Below, piece by piece: positions 17,903 through 26,674 of a DNA stretch of 64,000 nt (positions are counted from its first letter, which is position 1; each line of letters begins with the position of its first letter). The DNA comes from Lachnospiraceae bacterium (GTDB lineage: Bacteria; Bacillota_A; Clostridia; Lachnospirales; Lachnospiraceae), in contig JAETQR010000007.1 in NCBI GenBank assembly GCA_021770615.1, positions 62,001 to 126,000 on the forward strand. The letters run 5' to 3'. The position numbers were made by a program, and so were the translations under genes. Below the pieces are notes generated by a model that saw nothing but the letters and a program-made list of their open reading frames with translations, searched no databases and was not told the DNA's origin.

Positions 17903-20617
17903 CTACTTATTTCTTTTCAGACTTAGTACTCTGCTCCATGCACCATACACCTTTTTTCCCTTGTATATGGTATAAGCCCGGACTTTCACATAGTATTTTC
18001 CGGCTTTTTCCCATCGGATCTTTGCCTTTTTCTTTTTTGTATACTTTTCTTTTATGCTCCCTTTCCCATTCTTTTTCCGGGAGCATATAACTTGATATCC
18101 TACTGCTTTTCTTGCCTTTTTCCATGCTACCTTTATATTTCTTTTTGTAAAGCGTATTTTTTTTATTTCTACCTTCCCGGGGCGTTCCGGTGCTTTTCCC
18201 TTTATCGTATTCAGATTTCTCCGCTCATCTAAGTTTTTTATGAAGGAAGCCAATGCGTTCTCACGGATGTCGCCGGAAAATATTTCCTTGTTTCCTAATA
18301 GTTCTCCTCCACTGATTTCATCCTCAAAACTGCCCAAGAGATGATTTTTGTCTCCCGATGTGTTCTCCGGTAACTCTGTTTCTCCCCCAGACGGATTGAC
18401 ATCCACCCATACATCCCGGATAACGATGCCTTCTGATCCCCGGTAGCCACTAACCCCCGCATAATCATAATTTACAGGATCTAATGGCACAAACACGAGT
18501 GGGTAAAATCCACTTTCCTCCGGGAGCAGATCAGAATTCCTCCACGAAAAAGTCCCATACTGATTGAAATGATAGGCCAGAGAGGCTTTCATCAGACTGT
18601 CGCCCTTTGTTATGGCGGCCGCATATGGAAAATCAAATGCACCGATTTTCTTTTTTCGTATGATCACCAGTCGTTTTCCTGTGAACGTTTCATAACCGGT
18701 TTTTGAAACCTCATAGTACACCGTATATGTCCCCGCATTGATATAGGATGGAGATGTTGTCATACTATATTCTCCCGGTTTCGTACCATACCGTATCATC
18801 GCCCCTTCATCTGCAGACACACGGATACTGTGGGGATTTCCATCATACTCTCCGGAAAATCCAGCCGAATCAACATTCAGTCTGGCACTCTCGATCGTAA
18901 CAGTCGAGCTTCCGGTATACGTCTCATAATTTGGTTTCTGCACTCTGAAATATACAGTATAAACTCCCGGCAGCACGTACCCGGGACTCTGCTCTGTCAT
19001 ATACTGCCCCTCTTCCACTCCATACTCTACCCTGGCGCCATCATCGCAGACTACCGTAACAGAATGTGCTTCTCCATCATAGACCCCGGAATAAGCATAT
19101 GCCTTCACCGACTTGAGCGGCGCCTTCTTTATCACAAAACGAACACTCGTATTCCCTTCGTACTCCCCCTGCCCCAGAATATTTACTGTCGCTGTCCCCG
19201 CATTCTTATTATTCTGATAAGTCAATATATAATCTGTCTCCTTCTCCAGTTTAATACCGGCATAATAGATATCCGGTTCCGGAGTAAATGCAGTTCCATC
19301 GTACACAACGTCCTCAGGTCTTGAAATCTCACAGGAAGCCACATTCTGGCTGGCCATTGTCCCCAGGCACAGGCTCCCGATCGATCCGTTATTTTTCAAA
19401 GCTCCATTGTTCCAGCCCTCCGCAAGATAATTTAGAATCTGTGATTTATTATTATTGATATAATTTACTTTTAATCCATTCCCGGCACCGCCAAGAAAAT
19501 TGGGGTTATCTTTTGGAGCATACTTTGCCGTATCCCCCGCAAACTTTTCATAATCTGCTTTATCATGGATCACCGCATATACGGTCATCGTCCCGGACAC
19601 TTTTCCACATTTTGCAAAGCATCCCGGCATCTTTTTTACATTAGGCCCAATATCCGGTGCGCTCTGCATACTATCGCAGTTATAAAAAGTATATGCCATA
19701 TTCCGGACACTTTCCGGTACCCCCGGAGACGTCTGCATGCTCCGGCAGTTATAAAAAGCATATTCCATATTCTCCACCACATTTGATGTAATCGCCGGAG
19801 CTGCCGCAAGAACCGTACATCCATAAAAACAATATGCCATTGTGCCCACATTTGCAGGTATATCTGACCCTGTCGTCATCCGGCTGCACTCATAAAAAGT
19901 GTGATCCATGGACACAAGCGAACGCGGTAATTCCGGAGCGCTGCGAAGCGATTTACAACCTGCAAAAGTATACGAGAGATCTTTCACGCTCTCCGGTATA
20001 TATGGCCCGGCAGAAATGGCAGTGCCACGAAACATCTCGCTCATATCCGTGATCTGTCCATCTCCTATAGCCGGAGTATGGGTAAGTGCCAGACACCCAT
20101 CAAATGCACCCTTTACTTCTGTCGCCTGTTCCGGTATGCTGATTTCCTGGTCAAACCGTATACAATCCTGAAAGCTCCTGCATAATGACTGTACGGTCTC
20201 CGGGATCTCCCCGGCCGAAATAAGATTTTCACATCCCCGGAACACCTCATCCATCCTCTGTACACCATCGGGTATATTATTTACTGACTCCAAATTGGAA
20301 CAGCCTGAAAAATAGTAACTGATATCTCCGCCCGAAACGCTTCCCATGCGAAAGACAACTTTTCTTATCTCCTCACGGTACGCATGCCATGGCACCTGCT
20401 CTGCTGACTCATATCTTACAAATTCTCCTGCTCCTTCAAAGGATAGTATCCCATCTGTATCAAGTTTCCAAGTGATCTCCCCCGTTTTTCCCTGCGCAGC
20501 CACCGCAGCCACCACAGCCGCTGCATTCGCCGGGATATTTTCACTGAAAAAAACGCTTAAAACAAAACATATAAGCATGATTGCCAAACATCTGCAGCCT
20601 GTTGATCCTTTTTTCAT
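17903..20617 (-). CDS. Secreted BspA/DUF285-like repeat surface protein with MBG-like and fibronectin-like domains
   Basis: 904 residues from the ATG at 20617 (GGAG 6 bases ahead; the ATG at 20629 is the alternative). After the signal peptide (to about residue 34) come at least eight ~23-residue repeats (FYGCTVLAAAPAI, FYNCRSMQTSPGVPESV, FYNCDSMQSAPDI), similar to DUF285/BspA-type leucine-rich repeats. Two tandem MBG-like modules follow, each starting YSG-YDG and holding YTVYFRV or YTVYYEV. The end is a Lys-rich fibronectin-III-like domain (about 815-904). It is surface-exposed by prediction, with no sortase motif. A strong promoter and a ~240-nt structured leader precede it. Confidence 0.78.
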   Translation of the reverse strand: MKKGSTGCRCLAIMLICFVLSVFFSENIPANAAAVVAAVAAQGKTGEITWKLDTDGILSFEGAGEFVRYESAEQVPWHAYREEIRKVVFRMGSVSGGDISYYFSGCSNLESVNNIPDGVQRMDEVFRGCENLISAGEIPETVQSLCRSFQDCIRFDQEISIPEQATEVKGAFDGCLALTHTPAIGDGQITDMSEMFRGTAISAGPYIPESVKDLSYTFAGCKSLRSAPELPRSLVSMDHTFYECSRMTTGSDIPANVGTMAYCFYGCTVLAAAPAITSNVVENMEYAFYNCRSMQTSPGVPESVRNMAYTFYNCDSMQSAPDIGPNVKKMPGCFAKCGKVSGTMTVYAVIHDKADYEKFAGDTAKYAPKDNPNFLGGAGNGLKVNYINNNKSQILNYLAEGWNNGALKNNGSIGSLCLGTMASQNVASCEISRPEDVVYDGTAFTPEPDIYYAGIKLEKETDYILTYQNNKNAGTATVNILGQGEYEGNTSVRFVIKKAPLKSVKAYAYSGVYDGEAHSVTVVCDDGARVEYGVEEGQYMTEQSPGYVLPGVYTVYFRVQKPNYETYTGSSTVTIESARLNVDSAGFSGEYDGNPHSIRVSADEGAMIRYGTKPGEYSMTTSPSYINAGTYTVYYEVSKTGYETFTGKRLVIIRKKKIGAFDFPYAAAITKGDSLMKASLAYHFNQYGTFSWRNSDLLPEESGFYPLVFVPLDPVNYDYAGVSGYRGSEGIVIRDVWVDVNPSGGETELPENTSGDKNHLLGSFEDEISGGELLGNKEIFSGDIRENALASFIKNLDERRNLNTIKGKAPERPGKVEIKKIRFTKRNIKVAWKKARKAVGYQVICSRKKNGKGSIKEKYTKKKKAKIRWEKAGKYYVKVRAYTIYKGKKVYGAWSRVLSLKRNK

Positions 20618-20854
20618 ATAAATCTCCATTCCTGCACTGCCTTTTACGCAAGCGAATGATATTCCGCTCGCTTTAACAGAATCAGCACCCGGCAGCGCAC
20701 CGGCACGATCCCGCGTGTAAAAAACTTGTTTTCACACCATCCTTCTGTTTCTTTCCAGCCCAAGGTGCCATTGAGCTCTCTTTTTTTCTAAGTCTGCTGA
20801 GTCTCCGGGCGACACGCCCGTTATCGAATTTTAGAATCCCGGACATCGGGATTG
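20618..20854 (-). promoter_or_regulatory. Long structured 5' leader of the repeat surface protein
   Basis: About 237 bases lie between the predicted transcription start (~20855) and the start codon. In RNA order there is a hairpin AATCCCG/CGGGATT (20835-20853), a GC-rich hairpin CGGGCG/CGCCCG (20806-20820), an unpaired A-rich part, and near the start a stem AAGCGA/TCGCTT. No tested riboswitch consensus (SAM, T-box, c-di-GMP) matched by eye. It could be a cis-acting RNA or simply a stabilising leader. Together with 20861-21066 it accounts for the gap before the next gene. Confidence 0.4.
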
Positions 20855-20860
20855 CTTGTC

Positions 20861-20889
20861 ATTATATCTCCTCTGTTTGTGAAATGCAA
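20861..20889 (-). promoter_or_regulatory. Consensus-like promoter of the repeat surface protein
   Basis: Minus-strand TTGCAT, exactly 17 bases, TATAAT. It is one of the best sigma-A matches in the window. The stretch 20890-21007 beyond it shows nothing recognisable. Confidence 0.75.
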
Positions 20890-21007
20890 GTACTTTTTTT
20901 TAATTTATCTTCAAAAAAGAAACTAATAAGTATAATAATACATCTTTTATTTTCTGGCAATCACGCTAAACTCCATCATTTTACTCCTGAAATACATACT
21001 TAAATAC

Positions 21008-21043
21008 AAAAAAGGACAGGCAAAATTTTTTTTCACCTGTCCC
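21008..21043 (-). terminator. Rho-independent terminator of the sulfhydrylase gene
   Basis: On the minus strand GGACAGG and CCTGTCC form a 7-bp stem around a 15-base loop, followed by TTTTTT. It lies 24 bases after the stop codon at 21067. Confidence 0.8.
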
Positions 21044-21066
21044 TCAGATATGTTATTTCAAATCAA

Positions 21067-22344
21067 TTACCGGCACGCCTCCAATGCCTGTGAAAGATCC
21101 TCGATGATGTCATTTACATTTTCAATCCCCACAGACAATCTCACAAGATCCGGACCAACACCCGCTGCGATCAGTTCCTCATCATTCATCTGACGGTGTG
21201 TCGCAGAAGCAGGGTGGAGCACACAGGTGTGAGCATCTGCCACATGCGTTGCGATCATGGCGATCTTTAATTTCGCCATAAATTTCTCTGCTGCGCTCCT
21301 GCCGCCCTTTACGCCAAAAGACACAACGCCGCACGTCCCATCCGGCATGTATTTTCTTGCCCGCTCGTAATACTTATTTCCCGGAAGTCCTGGGTAATTC
21401 ACCCATTCAACCAATTCGTGCCTCTCTAAAAATTCGGCTACCTTCTGGGCATTCTCACAATGTCTCGGCATGCGCACATGCAGGGATTCCAACCCAATGT
21501 TCAGAAGATAAGCATTCATTGGCGCCTGGATCGAACCGAGATCCCTCATAAGCTGAGCTGTCGCTTTCGTGATAAATGCACCCTCAAGCCCGAATTTCTC
21601 CGCATATGTAATCCCATGATACGATTCATCCGGTGTTGTAAGCCCCGGAAATTTATCGGCGTGGGCAAACCAGTCAAATTTCCCTGAATCCACAATACAG
21701 CCCCCGACAGTAGCATCATGACCATCCAGATATTTTGTGGTAGAGTGGATGACAATGTCTGCCCCCCACTCAAACGGACGGCAGTTGATCGGTGTGGCGA
21801 AGGTATTATCCACAATAAGCGGGACTCCGTGATCATGCGCTGCTTTTGCAAAGCGCTCAATGTCAAAAACGATAAGAGCCGGATTTGCGATCGTCTCTCC
21901 AAATACCGCTTTGGTATTCGGCTGAAAAGCAGCTTCTAACTCCTCATCCGAGCAGTCCGGATCCACAAAAGTAAATTCGATCCCCATCCGTTTCATCGTC
22001 ACTGCAAACAAATTATAAGTTCCTCCATATATCGTAGAGGAAGAGACAACATGATCTCCGGCGCTGCATATATTAAATACCGAATAAAAAGAGGCCGCCT
22101 GTCCGGAAGACGTGAGCATCGCCGCCGTCCCGCCTTCCAGCGCACATATTTTTGCCGCCACATAGTCATTTGTCGGATTCTGCAGCCTCGTATAAAAATA
22201 GCCGCTCGCCTCCAGATCAAACAATTTTCCCATGTCCTCACTGGTATCATACTTAAAGGTCGTACTCTGTACGATCGGTATCATACGCGGCTCTCCATTT
22301 TTCGGTTCGTATCCTGCCTGTATACACTTCGTTTCTCGTTCCAT
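21067..22344 (-). CDS. metY: O-acetylhomoserine aminocarboxypropyltransferase (sulfhydrylase)
   Basis: 425 residues from the ATG at 22344 (AAGGAGG site; the longer frame to 22383 starts without one). It is a PLP enzyme of the Cys/Met-metabolism family that adds sulfide or methanethiol to O-acetylhomoserine, giving homocysteine or methionine. Signature parts are TLIDNTFATP-type VDNTFATPINCRP and the PLP lysine in HSTTKYLDGHDA (about K204). The C-terminus carries ASATHRQM and VRLSVGIEN. Length (~425) favours MetY over cystathionine gamma-synthase (~380). It has its own promoter and terminator. No S-box leader is visible upstream. Confidence 0.9.
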   Translation of the reverse strand: MERETKCIQAGYEPKNGEPRMIPIVQSTTFKYDTSEDMGKLFDLEASGYFYTRLQNPTNDYVAAKICALEGGTAAMLTSSGQAASFYSVFNICSAGDHVVSSSTIYGGTYNLFAVTMKRMGIEFTFVDPDCSDEELEAAFQPNTKAVFGETIANPALIVFDIERFAKAAHDHGVPLIVDNTFATPINCRPFEWGADIVIHSTTKYLDGHDATVGGCIVDSGKFDWFAHADKFPGLTTPDESYHGITYAEKFGLEGAFITKATAQLMRDLGSIQAPMNAYLLNIGLESLHVRMPRHCENAQKVAEFLERHELVEWVNYPGLPGNKYYERARKYMPDGTCGVVSFGVKGGRSAAEKFMAKLKIAMIATHVADAHTCVLHPASATHRQMNDEELIAAGVGPDLVRLSVGIENVNDIIEDLSQALEACR

Positions 22345-22457
22345 GTCAATCCTCCTTGTTTTGCGAAGCAAAATCCCTGCCATGCTTGCATGGCATTCTC
22401 CCTCCCTGGGCGAGGAGAGGATTTTTCTCCTTGTTTTTCTTCATTTTTCCTTCATCC

Positions 22458-22486
22458 AGTATACCATTTATGTCAAGTGCTTACAA
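22458..22486 (-). promoter_or_regulatory. metY promoter
   Basis: Minus-strand TTGTAA, 17-base spacer, TATACT. The ~115-base leader that follows contains two small hairpins, GCCATGC/GCATGGC and TTTTGC/GCAAAA, the last just before the AAGGAGG site. Confidence 0.55.
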
Positions 22487-22498
22487 TAGCAGAATCTT

Positions 22499-24400
22499 TT
22501 ATTTTGGCGTCTCTGGACGATTCGCCCGCATGGCGTTTAAAATGGCTAACACCGCCACACCCACATCAGCAAACACCGCTTCCCACATATTTGCGAGTCC
22601 AAAGGCTCCAAGAACAAGAACAAAGAGTTTTACCCCGAGAGCAAACACGATATTCTGCCTGACGATCTTCATCGTCTTTCTTGAAATATGGATCATGGAG
22701 GAAAGTCTGGAAATATCATCTTCCATCAAAACGACGTCGGCTGCCTCGATCGCGGCATCCGATCCCATGCTCCCCATGGCGATCCCGATGTCGGCACGCG
22801 TGATCACCGGCGCATCATTGATGCCATCCCCGGCAAATGCCACATACCTTCCCTCTTCCGTGTTTTCGATCAGTTCCTCAACTATGCTGACCTTATCCTC
22901 CGGAAGAAGTTCCGTATAAGCCTCATCGATCCCAAGTCTGGCAGCGATGGCCTCTCCGGTCTCTTTTTTATCCCCGGTCAGCATGACAAAACGCTTCACA
23001 CCCTCTTTTTTCAGGGAAACAAGTGCCTCCCTGACCCCCGGTTTGATCTGGTCGGAAATGAAAATACATCCGGCATACGCTCCATCATAACCAACATACA
23101 CGATCGTACTCTCCTCAAATGACTGTTTCTGTTCCTCCGTCAATTCCGGGACTGCAATGTCATTTTCCACAAGCAGTTTTTTCTTTCCCGCATATGCCAT
23201 TTTCCCCTGTATGACGCCTTTTATCCCATATCCTGCAATCTCCTCCACCTCAGATACATCCATCGGGCTGGTTTCCACGGAACTGTCGTTCTTATCACAG
23301 GCATTCAAAATAGACTTTGCGATCGGATGCTCCGAATATTTTTCCAGAAGGGCTGCGAGCAAAAGGGCATCCATTCCATTTTCAGAAAAAACCTCCGCAA
23401 CCTCAAATTCGCCTTTGGTAAGCGTCCCTGTCTTGTCAAAAACGACCGTATCCATCTGCGACACCATTTCGAGATAGTTGCTTCCCTTCACTAAAATCCC
23501 CTTCTTAGAAGCAGCACCGATGCCCCCGAAAAAACTAAGGGGTACAGAGATCACCAGAGCACACGGACATGAGATAACAAGAAAGATACAGCCCCTTTGT
23601 ATCCAGCTTCCTAACCCTCCTCCGACAATGAGAGGCGGAATAAATGCGATCAGAAGCGCAGCAAGCACAACAACCGGCGTATAATATTTTGCAAACTTCG
23701 TAATAAAATTTTCCACTTTTGCTTTCCGGCTGCTCGCATTCTCCACAAGTTCCAGTATTTTAGCAACCGTCGAATCATCAAATTCTTTCGTGACACGAAC
23801 CCTGAGAACACTGCTCCCGTTCACACAGCCACTTATGATCTCTTCCCCTTCACACACTTTTCGCGGCACAGATTCCCCGGTAAGGGCGCTTGTATCCACA
23901 AAAGAATTTCCTTCTATGACAACCCCGTCAAGAGGAACTTTCTCCCCCGGTTTGATCACAATGATACTCCCCGGTTCTACTTCATCCGGATCCGTTTTCT
24001 GCACATCGTCCCCTACTTCAAGATTGGCATATTCCGGGCAGATATCCATCAGTTCTGTGATCGATCTTCTGGAACGGTTGACCGCATAGCTCTGGAAAAG
24101 CTCTCCCACCTGGTAAAAAAGCATGACTGCTACCGCTTCATCGTATTCCCCTGTTCCAAACGCTCCAAATGTGGCAATACACATAAGAAAATTTTCATCA
24201 AACACCTGACCATGGCCGATGTTTACGACTGCCTTCTTTATAATATCCCCGCCAATAATGATATAGGGAATCAGATACAGCAAAAATTCAAACATAGCCT
24301 CTGTATCAATGATCCCTGCATGAAATAATATAAAAAATACGATAAAAATACCGCCGGCAACCAGTATCCGGCACAGGGCATTTTTCTGCTTCTTCGTCAT
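22499..24400 (-). CDS. Zn/Cd-type P1B heavy-metal-exporting ATPase
   Basis: 633 residues. P-type motifs are all present: TGES (actuator), CPC in the membrane (ISCPCALVIS, about 278), DKTGTLTKG with the phosphorylated Asp (about 321), SEHPIA, MLTGD and GDGINDAP. The last membrane pair has K in KLFVLVLGAFG and D in FADVGVAVLAILNAMR, which fits the Zn2+/Cd2+/Pb2+ (P1B-2) group. The usual N-terminal metal-binding domain is missing; it is encoded separately by the next gene upstream (24411-24629). Third of three genes controlled by the ArsR-type regulator. Confidence 0.92.
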   Translation of the reverse strand: MTKKQKNALCRILVAGGIFIVFFILFHAGIIDTEAMFEFLLYLIPYIIIGGDIIKKAVVNIGHGQVFDENFLMCIATFGAFGTGEYDEAVAVMLFYQVGELFQSYAVNRSRRSITELMDICPEYANLEVGDDVQKTDPDEVEPGSIIVIKPGEKVPLDGVVIEGNSFVDTSALTGESVPRKVCEGEEIISGCVNGSSVLRVRVTKEFDDSTVAKILELVENASSRKAKVENFITKFAKYYTPVVVLAALLIAFIPPLIVGGGLGSWIQRGCIFLVISCPCALVISVPLSFFGGIGAASKKGILVKGSNYLEMVSQMDTVVFDKTGTLTKGEFEVAEVFSENGMDALLLAALLEKYSEHPIAKSILNACDKNDSSVETSPMDVSEVEEIAGYGIKGVIQGKMAYAGKKKLLVENDIAVPELTEEQKQSFEESTIVYVGYDGAYAGCIFISDQIKPGVREALVSLKKEGVKRFVMLTGDKKETGEAIAARLGIDEAYTELLPEDKVSIVEELIENTEEGRYVAFAGDGINDAPVITRADIGIAMGSMGSDAAIEAADVVLMEDDISRLSSMIHISRKTMKIVRQNIVFALGVKLFVLVLGAFGLANMWEAVFADVGVAVLAILNAMRANRPETPK

Positions 24401-24410
24401 AAGCCTCTCC

Positions 24411-24629
24411 TCACTTTTCCAGATAACAATCCGAATCTACTTTGCGGCAGGCAGCCTCCGCCTCTGCCACGATTTCATCAAAACGCTCGTCATCCGCCAC
24501 AAGAGTCAGTTTCTGTGCCATAAAGCTGATGACTGCACTCTCCACACCTTCAATCTTATTGATCGCATTCTCCATCTTTGCCGCACAATTTGCACAATCT
24601 AAATTTACCATTTTAAATTTCTTCTTCAC
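24411..24629 (-). CDS. Stand-alone heavy-metal-associated (HMA) domain protein
   Basis: 72 residues with the beta-alpha-beta HMA pattern and metal-binding Cys12-x2-Cys15 in LDCANCAAKMENAI. It most likely hands metal to, or acts as the detached N-terminal domain of, the P-type ATPase that starts 10 bases downstream. The end carries extra cysteines (EAACRKVDSDCYLEK). Confidence 0.88.
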   Translation of the reverse strand: MKKKFKMVNLDCANCAAKMENAINKIEGVESAVISFMAQKLTLVADDERFDEIVAEAEAACRKVDSDCYLEK

Positions 24630-24641
24630 TCTTCATCTCTC

Positions 24642-25001
24642 CTATTCTAATATATGTTCCATTCCCTGGCTGAGGATCGACATGACATGTTGATCTGCCA
24701 GCGAATAAATTACCGATTTTCCCTCTCTTTTATTCTTTACAAGTTTATTCTGCTTTAATACCCGAAGTTGGTGTGAAATCGCAGACTGATTCATATTTAG
24801 CACATCCGCAATGTCACAGACGCACATCTCCGACCGAAGCAGAAGGTACATGATCTTGATGCGGGTGGAATCACCAAATATTTTGTACAGATCTGCCAGA
24901 TCATAAAGCGTATCTTCATCCGGCATATCTTCTTTCCACCTACTGACCATCTCCACATGGTGGTGATCCGTCTGACAGCACTCCACGTCCTGTTCCGCCA
25001 T
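24642..25001 (-). CDS. ArsR/SmtB-family metal-sensing repressor (CadC/CzrA-like)
   Basis: 119 residues from the ATG at 25001 (AAGGAGG ahead); the longer frame to 25040 lacks a site. The N-terminal CCQTDHHH (8-15) and MCVCDIADVL (Cys60, Cys62, Asp63, the alpha-3 metal-site position) are likely metal ligands. The winged-helix part reads NMNQSAISHQLRVLKQ. It should leave DNA on binding Cd, Zn or Pb. It is the first gene of the export operon and sits behind a perfect palindromic operator. Confidence 0.9.
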   Translation of the reverse strand: MAEQDVECCQTDHHHVEMVSRWKEDMPDEDTLYDLADLYKIFGDSTRIKIMYLLLRSEMCVCDIADVLNMNQSAISHQLRVLKQNKLVKNKREGKSVIYSLADQHVMSILSQGMEHILE

Positions 25002-25085
25002 AAATTTTCCTCCTTTTCTCTCATATCTTTTTGAATCCATCTCCCACGGCCCTGTCGGACCTTTCAGATCAAAATTTTATTTTTA

Positions 25086-25117
25086 ATGAACATATGAACA
25101 GTTATTCATATGTTCAT
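25086..25117. promoter_or_regulatory. ArsR/SmtB-type operator
   Basis: A perfect 13-bp inverted repeat, ATGAACATATGAA and TTCATATGTTCAT, separated by 6 bases. It contains the TGAACA/TGTTCA half-sites typical of this repressor family. It lies 85 bases before the repressor start, between the operon and the gene at 25167, whose 3' end is only 50 bases away. Confidence 0.75.
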
Positions 25118-25166
25118 TAATATAATACAACTTAACTTTACAAAAAGCAACCCCTATTTTTATTTT

Positions 25167-25910
25167 TCACTCCCGAACTTCATAAATAAATGAATTTCCC
25201 CGTTTCCCCACACGCTCCACCACATTCAGATAATGAAAGATATTTAACGCCGTCTGTGCCTGTGACACCGGTATTTTCGTTGTCTTGGCATATTCTCTTG
25301 AGGTGAATTCCGACAGTTCTGCCGGTATCATCATACGGTAGTCCTCGACCCGCTCAAAAAGCATCTCATCCACCAGCCCCAATGGAACACGGTCATATTT
25401 CGTCGCCCCACGTTTTTTATCACGGCTCCACCCATCCAGGATCTTTGTCTCCTCGACATCGATAAAAAGAAACAGCACATTCAGGTTGGGATGCCCCAGA
25501 TAGTTTTTTATCCGGTACAATTCACGAAATGCCTGATACTGGCTTCCCTTTTTCGGTGATTTTCTCCGGCTTACTTCCTCTCCCGTCTCCGGATCCACCC
25601 ATATGACCCATTTCGTCGCAGGAATCGGATAGACGATCGTCACTTTATAAAGTGGCAGAAATTTGTCCAGTTTGCGCCGCAACACATTAAAGTGTGCCGT
25701 CTGTATCTCCACAACCTCATCATTCCGGAAAATATCTGCCACATAACCTTCCAACGGAACCTCATGATAATCTTCATCCGGCTCCATATAATTTTTCACG
25801 ACAGCATGGAGCGTCTTCTCAGAAAGGGTTCCGATCCCATAACGTTCCCGCTCTTTATGTACGATTTTTTCAATCGCCTGATCAAAGACCATCCTGTCCA
25901 TAATAAGCAT
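25167..25910 (-). CDS. Conserved hypothetical protein, possibly nuclease-like core
   Basis: 247 residues, soluble. The middle holds NDEVVEIQTAHFNVLRRKLDKF and later YPIPATKWVIWVDPETGE. An acidic-hydrophobic VVEIQT strand could be part of a PD-(D/E)XK-like fold, but I cannot confirm it. The C-terminal third (YAKTTKIPVSQAQTALNIF) looks like a winged helix. The start is uncertain: ATG at 25910 has GGAG only 3 bases away, ATG at 25901 has it 12 away. It overlaps the end of araD by 29 bases. I do not recognise a named family. Confidence 0.55.
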   Translation of the reverse strand: MLIMDRMVFDQAIEKIVHKERERYGIGTLSEKTLHAVVKNYMEPDEDYHEVPLEGYVADIFRNDEVVEIQTAHFNVLRRKLDKFLPLYKVTIVYPIPATKWVIWVDPETGEEVSRRKSPKKGSQYQAFRELYRIKNYLGHPNLNVLFLFIDVEETKILDGWSRDKKRGATKYDRVPLGLVDEMLFERVEDYRMMIPAELSEFTSREYAKTTKIPVSQAQTALNIFHYLNVVERVGKRGNSFIYEVRE

Positions 25911-26577
25911 GTTCTCCGTGTTTTCTGAAATAATGTTTATCTAACAGGTATTGCGGGGCCGGTTTTACAGACGGATTCAGCATCAGTGTATGATGCGCCA
26001 TCTCTGCCACCTTATCAAGTACAACTGCATTGTAAACAGCATTCGCCGGAGAGGTTCCCCATGTAAACGGCCCATGGTTTTTCACTACGATCCCCGGAAC
26101 CTCCATCGCATCCCTGTCGCCAAGTGTCTCTACGATAACAACCCCTGTATTCTTCTCATAGTTTTCTGCGATCTCTACAGCTGTGAGATCTCTCGTACAG
26201 GGTACCTCTCCATAAAAATAATCCGCATGAGTCGTTCCAAGTGCCGGAATCGGCATCCCTGCCTGCGCAAATGTGACTGCCCACGTAGAATGAGTATGGA
26301 CAACTCCCGCAATCTCGTCATAGGCCCGATAGAGTTCGATATGTGTCGCTGTATCCGAAGAAGGACGGTACTTTCCTTCCACAACATTTTGATCAAAATC
26401 CACAACTACCATATCTTCCGGTGAAAGTTCCTCGTACTCCACACCACTTGGTTTGATCACCACATAATTATTTTCCCTGTCAATCCCACTTACATTTCCC
26501 CACGTGTAAATGACAAGTCCCTTTTCCTGAAGTTCCATGTTTGCTTCGTATACTTCTTTTTTCAGTTGTTCTAACAT
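25882..26577 (-). CDS. araD: L-ribulose-5-phosphate 4-epimerase (class II aldolase family)
   Basis: 231 residues from the ATG at 26577, preceded by GGAGG; the frame start at 26592 is a TTG. It interconverts L-ribulose-5-phosphate and D-xylulose-5-phosphate. Visible motifs are TWGNVSG, KPSG, the metal-binding HTHSTWAV and THADYFYG, and HGPFTWG near 170. Length matches the family. No other arabinose genes are adjacent, so it may serve pentose salvage in general. Confidence 0.9.
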   Translation of the reverse strand: MLEQLKKEVYEANMELQEKGLVIYTWGNVSGIDRENNYVVIKPSGVEYEELSPEDMVVVDFDQNVVEGKYRPSSDTATHIELYRAYDEIAGVVHTHSTWAVTFAQAGMPIPALGTTHADYFYGEVPCTRDLTAVEIAENYEKNTGVVIVETLGDRDAMEVPGIVVKNHGPFTWGTSPANAVYNAVVLDKVAEMAHHTLMLNPSVKPAPQYLLDKHYFRKHGEHAYYGQDGL

Positions 26578-26674
26578 ACGGTTATCCTCCAAACATCTAT
26601 TATAGTAAATACGGTGCGACTTTATAAAAACAGTATATCACAAAACCATCCGCACAGAAAGCAAAAATAATTCC

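Noticed and set aside
20618..20860. c-di-GMP, SAM or T-box riboswitch in the surface-protein leader
   Set aside because: None of the conserved core sequences of these classes was found; only generic hairpins are visible.
22345..22457. S-box or T-box ahead of metY
   Set aside because: The leader is short, with two small hairpins and no S-box or T-box core.
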